DNA from: Bacillota bacterium
GTDB lineage: Bacteria > Bacillota > Dethiobacteria > SKNC01
Direction: 5' to 3'
DNA: 6,365 nucleotides
Assembly (NCBI GenBank): GCA_007120745.1
Contig: SKNC01000111.1
Location: 1-6,365, forward strand
Both the position numbers and the translations under genes were made by a program. The notes under the pieces were generated by a model. The model saw nothing but the letters and a program-made list of their open reading frames with translations, made no database searches and was not told the DNA's origin. Of this stretch, positions 4,897 through 6,365 are shown one piece after another. The number at the start of each line of letters is the position of its first letter. Position 1 is the stretch's first letter.

Positions 4897-5577
4897 CTAC
4901 TTCCTGGCCAATCTGGCAACCAGGATACTTATCTCATAAAGAATAACCATGGGAATAACCATAAGAATCTGTGAAAAAACATCCGGAGGTGTTATTATCG
5001 CAGACAGTATAACCATCAATACTACTGCATAGGCCCTGTATTTTTTCAATAAAGCGGAAGAAATCAGGCCCAGTTTTGAAAGTATAAACACGGCAATGGG
5101 CATCTGAAATACAAGGCCAAAGGCAAAAATAACTCCGGAAACATAAGAAATATAATTGCCGAAAGAAATCATGGCCGAGATAGCTTCGCTTTCAAATCCC
5201 AGGAAAAACGTAATACTAATAGGGATAATAATAAAGAAGGCAAAGACAACTCCTGTTGTAAAAAGAAGCAGCGAGCAGGCCACGAAAACAAATACAAACT
5301 TCTTCTCCCTGGGATCCAGGCCCGGGAGAACAAAACTCCAGACCTGAAGTATAATTACGGGAAAAGCCAAAAGTACCCCGGAGAGCAGTGCAATCTTAAT
5401 ATTGGTCATAAATGCTTCTGCCACACCAATAAATACCAGGTTTCCTTCTGCAGGGCGGGTAATGGTATCCCTGATTACGTCCACATACATGAAAGTTACT
5501 ATGGAAGCTATAACCACTGCAATAACGGAAATGATGATTCTCTTTCTGAGTTCATCCAGATGTTCTGTCAGGGCCAT
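4897..5577 (-). CDS. tatC: TatC, twin-arginine translocase receptor subunit
   Basis: This integral membrane protein recognises twin-arginine signal peptides and recruits TatA. Six membrane segments are visible at about 12-30, 58-82, 94-120, 144-165, 181-196 and 203-221. Family motifs are HLDELRKR (6-13), the region PVIILQVWSFVLPGLDPREK (73-92), and TPPDVFSQ (196-203) followed by LYEISI near the end. From the ATG at 5577 the protein has 226 residues, slightly short for the family (about 230-260). The frame is open to a TTG at 5616. A GTG at 5598 with GAGAGGG upstream gives 233 residues and is a serious alternative; the ATG has AGAAAGAAGGGG upstream at somewhat tight spacing. The TTG lacks a binding site and lies very near the expected transcription start. 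It is the first gene after a consensus promoter and is followed by tatA. The function is certain, the exact start is not. Confidence 0.94.
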   Translation of the reverse strand: MALTEHLDELRKRIIISVIAVVIASIVTFMYVDVIRDTITRPAEGNLVFIGVAEAFMTNIKIALLSGVLLAFPVIILQVWSFVLPGLDPREKKFVFVFVACSLLLFTTGVVFAFFIIIPISITFFLGFESEAISAMISFGNYISYVSGVIFAFGLVFQMPIAVFILSKLGLISSALLKKYRAYAVVLMVILSAIITPPDVFSQILMVIPMVILYEISILVARLARK

Positions 5578-5640
5578 GACCCCTTCTTTCTTCTCCACTC
5601 CAAAGCACCCTCTCAATATAATTATAACATAACATTTTAA

Positions 5641-5669
5641 ATTATATTTTATCCTTTAATACGTGTCAA
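5641..5669 (-). promoter_or_regulatory. Consensus sigma-A promoter of the tatC-tatA operon
   Basis: On the minus strand a perfect -35 TTGACA (5669-5664) is followed by exactly 17 bp and a perfect -10 TATAAT (5646-5641). Transcription should begin near 5634, giving a short leader of about 35-55 nt before tatC, depending on its start codon. A second TATAAT-like box (about 5630-5625) lies just downstream but lacks a matching -35. This is the only clearly strong promoter in the window and may serve tatC, tatA, mobA and, past the riboswitch, moaA and the rest. Confidence 0.85.
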
Positions 5670-5760
5670 TCGGCCTGAAGCATCATTTCCCCTGATTTTA
5701 ATTCTATATTATGTTGATGAATCCCTTCTTTAAAAGAGTGTGAAATTTACATAACAATAT

Positions 5761-5773
5761 TAACAGCCTGTTA
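5761..5773. repeat. Small perfect inverted repeat upstream of the tatCA promoter
   Basis: TAACAG-C-CTGTTA is a perfect 6-bp inverted repeat with a 1-nt centre, about 90 bp upstream of the -35 box. It lies in the gap between the ComK-like gene and tatC. It could be a regulator binding site, but a palindrome this short can arise by chance and no known regulator consensus is recognised. Confidence 0.3.
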
Positions 5774-5863
5774 CGCCTGTCCAGACCCAAAAAATCAAAT
5801 CGTTCTACCAAACAAGCTTTTGAAAAACTACCCCCATGCCTGCAAAAAAATACTGCGGCGTTA

Positions 5864-6365
5864 TTAAAAATGTTTTTTTTGGAATAAAAAGGTAAGAATC
5901 TGGTCCAATTTCAGGTGGATGGAAATTAAATCCCTTCGAGTTACTTCCTGGGACAGGCCCCTTTCGGGATCCACGGAGGTGGTCTTATCGCTTAACCAGC
6001 AGAGATGTTTGATACGGTAGTGCTTATCCACCAGTTCCGCATTTTTGACCTGTTTCATAACGGTTTCATAATTGAGAAAAACCCCTACCTCTATTCCGTT
6101 ATGAAGGATGACGGCGGTTTTATATTCTGAGTCTCCGGTCTTATTTATTTCCTTAATGGCAGACAGGTTGAAGTACCCGTAAGCAGAATCACCGGGAAGA
6201 AGAGGTGTGATGGTTTTCAACGGTACCAGGATAATATGCTGAGTCAAGGGGATGGGAACCAGATTTCTTTTCCCCAGAAGAGCCCCATACTCCTTGACAA
6301 CAGAATCCAGGTCAACAGAATACTGCCTGGCCAGTTTTTTCACCACACTTTTTAACGTTTTATCA
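5864..6365 (-). CDS. ComK-like protein, 5' end missing
   Basis: The frame is open from the right window edge to the TAA at 5866-5864 (166 codons visible). A GTG at 6346 lacks a ribosome binding site, and the frame continues upstream as DKTLKS, so the true start is very likely outside the window. No membrane segment or signal peptide is visible in this part. Two stretches resemble Bacillus ComK, the DNA-binding master regulator of competence, as I remember it. QHIILVPLKTITP...AYGYFNLSAIKEI matches ComK's NQIFLFPTLSSTRP...GWISHVHVKEF, and VILHNGIEVGVFLNYETVMKQV matches VTFSNGKTMELPISYNSFENQV. ComK-family proteins of unknown function are also found in Clostridia. The C-terminal part differs from B. 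subtilis ComK. A regulator role is therefore inference. It is separated from tatC by about 250 bp and the tatC promoter, so it is probably a separate transcription unit. Confidence 0.55.
   Translation of the reverse strand, partial: DKTLKSVVKKLARQYSVDLDSVVKEYGALLGKRNLVPIPLTQHIILVPLKTITPLLPGDSAYGYFNLSAIKEINKTGDSEYKTAVILHNGIEVGVFLNYETVMKQVKNAELVDKHYRIKHLCWLSDKTTSVDPERGLSQEVTRRDLISIHLKLDQILTFLFQKKHF

Noticed and set aside
4857..4919. Longer TatA form overlapping tatC
   Set aside because: The 21 extra residues do not fit TatA topology, and the near-perfect AGGAGGTGAT precedes the GTG at 4856.
5800..5863. Intrinsic terminator after the ComK-like gene
   Set aside because: T-runs are present (for example minus strand 5849-5843), but no stable GC-rich stem directly precedes them.
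1..6365. CRISPR array, phage genes or antiviral system
   Set aside because: No regularly spaced repeats and no phage or defence protein families were seen; the gene content is cofactor biosynthesis and protein export.

Overview
The window looks like a piece of a low-to-medium GC Firmicute genome, most likely an anaerobic member of the Clostridia (Peptococcaceae-like). The reasons are strong AGGAGG ribosome binding sites with frequent GTG starts, consensus sigma-A promoter spacing, a riboswitch working through an intrinsic terminator, and ComK/ComFB-type neighbours. No species can be named from the sequence alone. Every gene I accept lies on the minus strand, so the window reads biologically from right (6365) to left (1).

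Right edge (5864-6365): the 3' part of a gene whose product resembles the ComK competence regulator family. It is followed by a 250-bp gap holding a textbook sigma-A promoter (TTGACA, 17 bp, TATAAT) that drives the next genes. Next come tatC (4897-5577) and tatA (4572-4856), a minimal two-component Tat system that exports folded proteins. Then comes mobA (3850-4473), the guanylyltransferase that makes the dinucleotide form of the molybdenum cofactor.

Middle (3690-3835): only about 15 bp after the mobA stop lies a molybdenum/tungsten cofactor (Moco/Tuco) riboswitch aptamer, followed directly by an intrinsic terminator. This is the transcriptional gate for moaA (2678-3670, radical SAM GTP 3',8-cyclase), which is followed by a stand-alone MOSC-domain gene (2092-2529) and moeA (872-2080, molybdate insertion). 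The MOSC stop codon overlaps the moeA Shine-Dalgarno, so these two are probably translationally coupled.

Left part: a 174-bp gap after moeA holds a strong compound hairpin that resembles the right-end/omega-RNA hairpin of IS200/IS605 elements. Then comes mobB (200-697, GTP-binding Moco adaptor). At the left edge only the first 14 codons of a gene are present; they look like a ComFB-family protein.

Together the core is a Moco biosynthesis and maturation cluster (first step moaA, late steps moeA, mobA, mobB, and a MOSC protein) joined to the Tat exporter that often carries folded Moco enzymes such as formate dehydrogenases out of the cell. The genes moaC, moaD, moaE, moeB and mogA/moaB are not in the window and must lie elsewhere. 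The least explained parts are the moeA-mobB hairpin element, the 148-bp leader of the MOSC gene, and the divergent active-site motifs of this MoeA.
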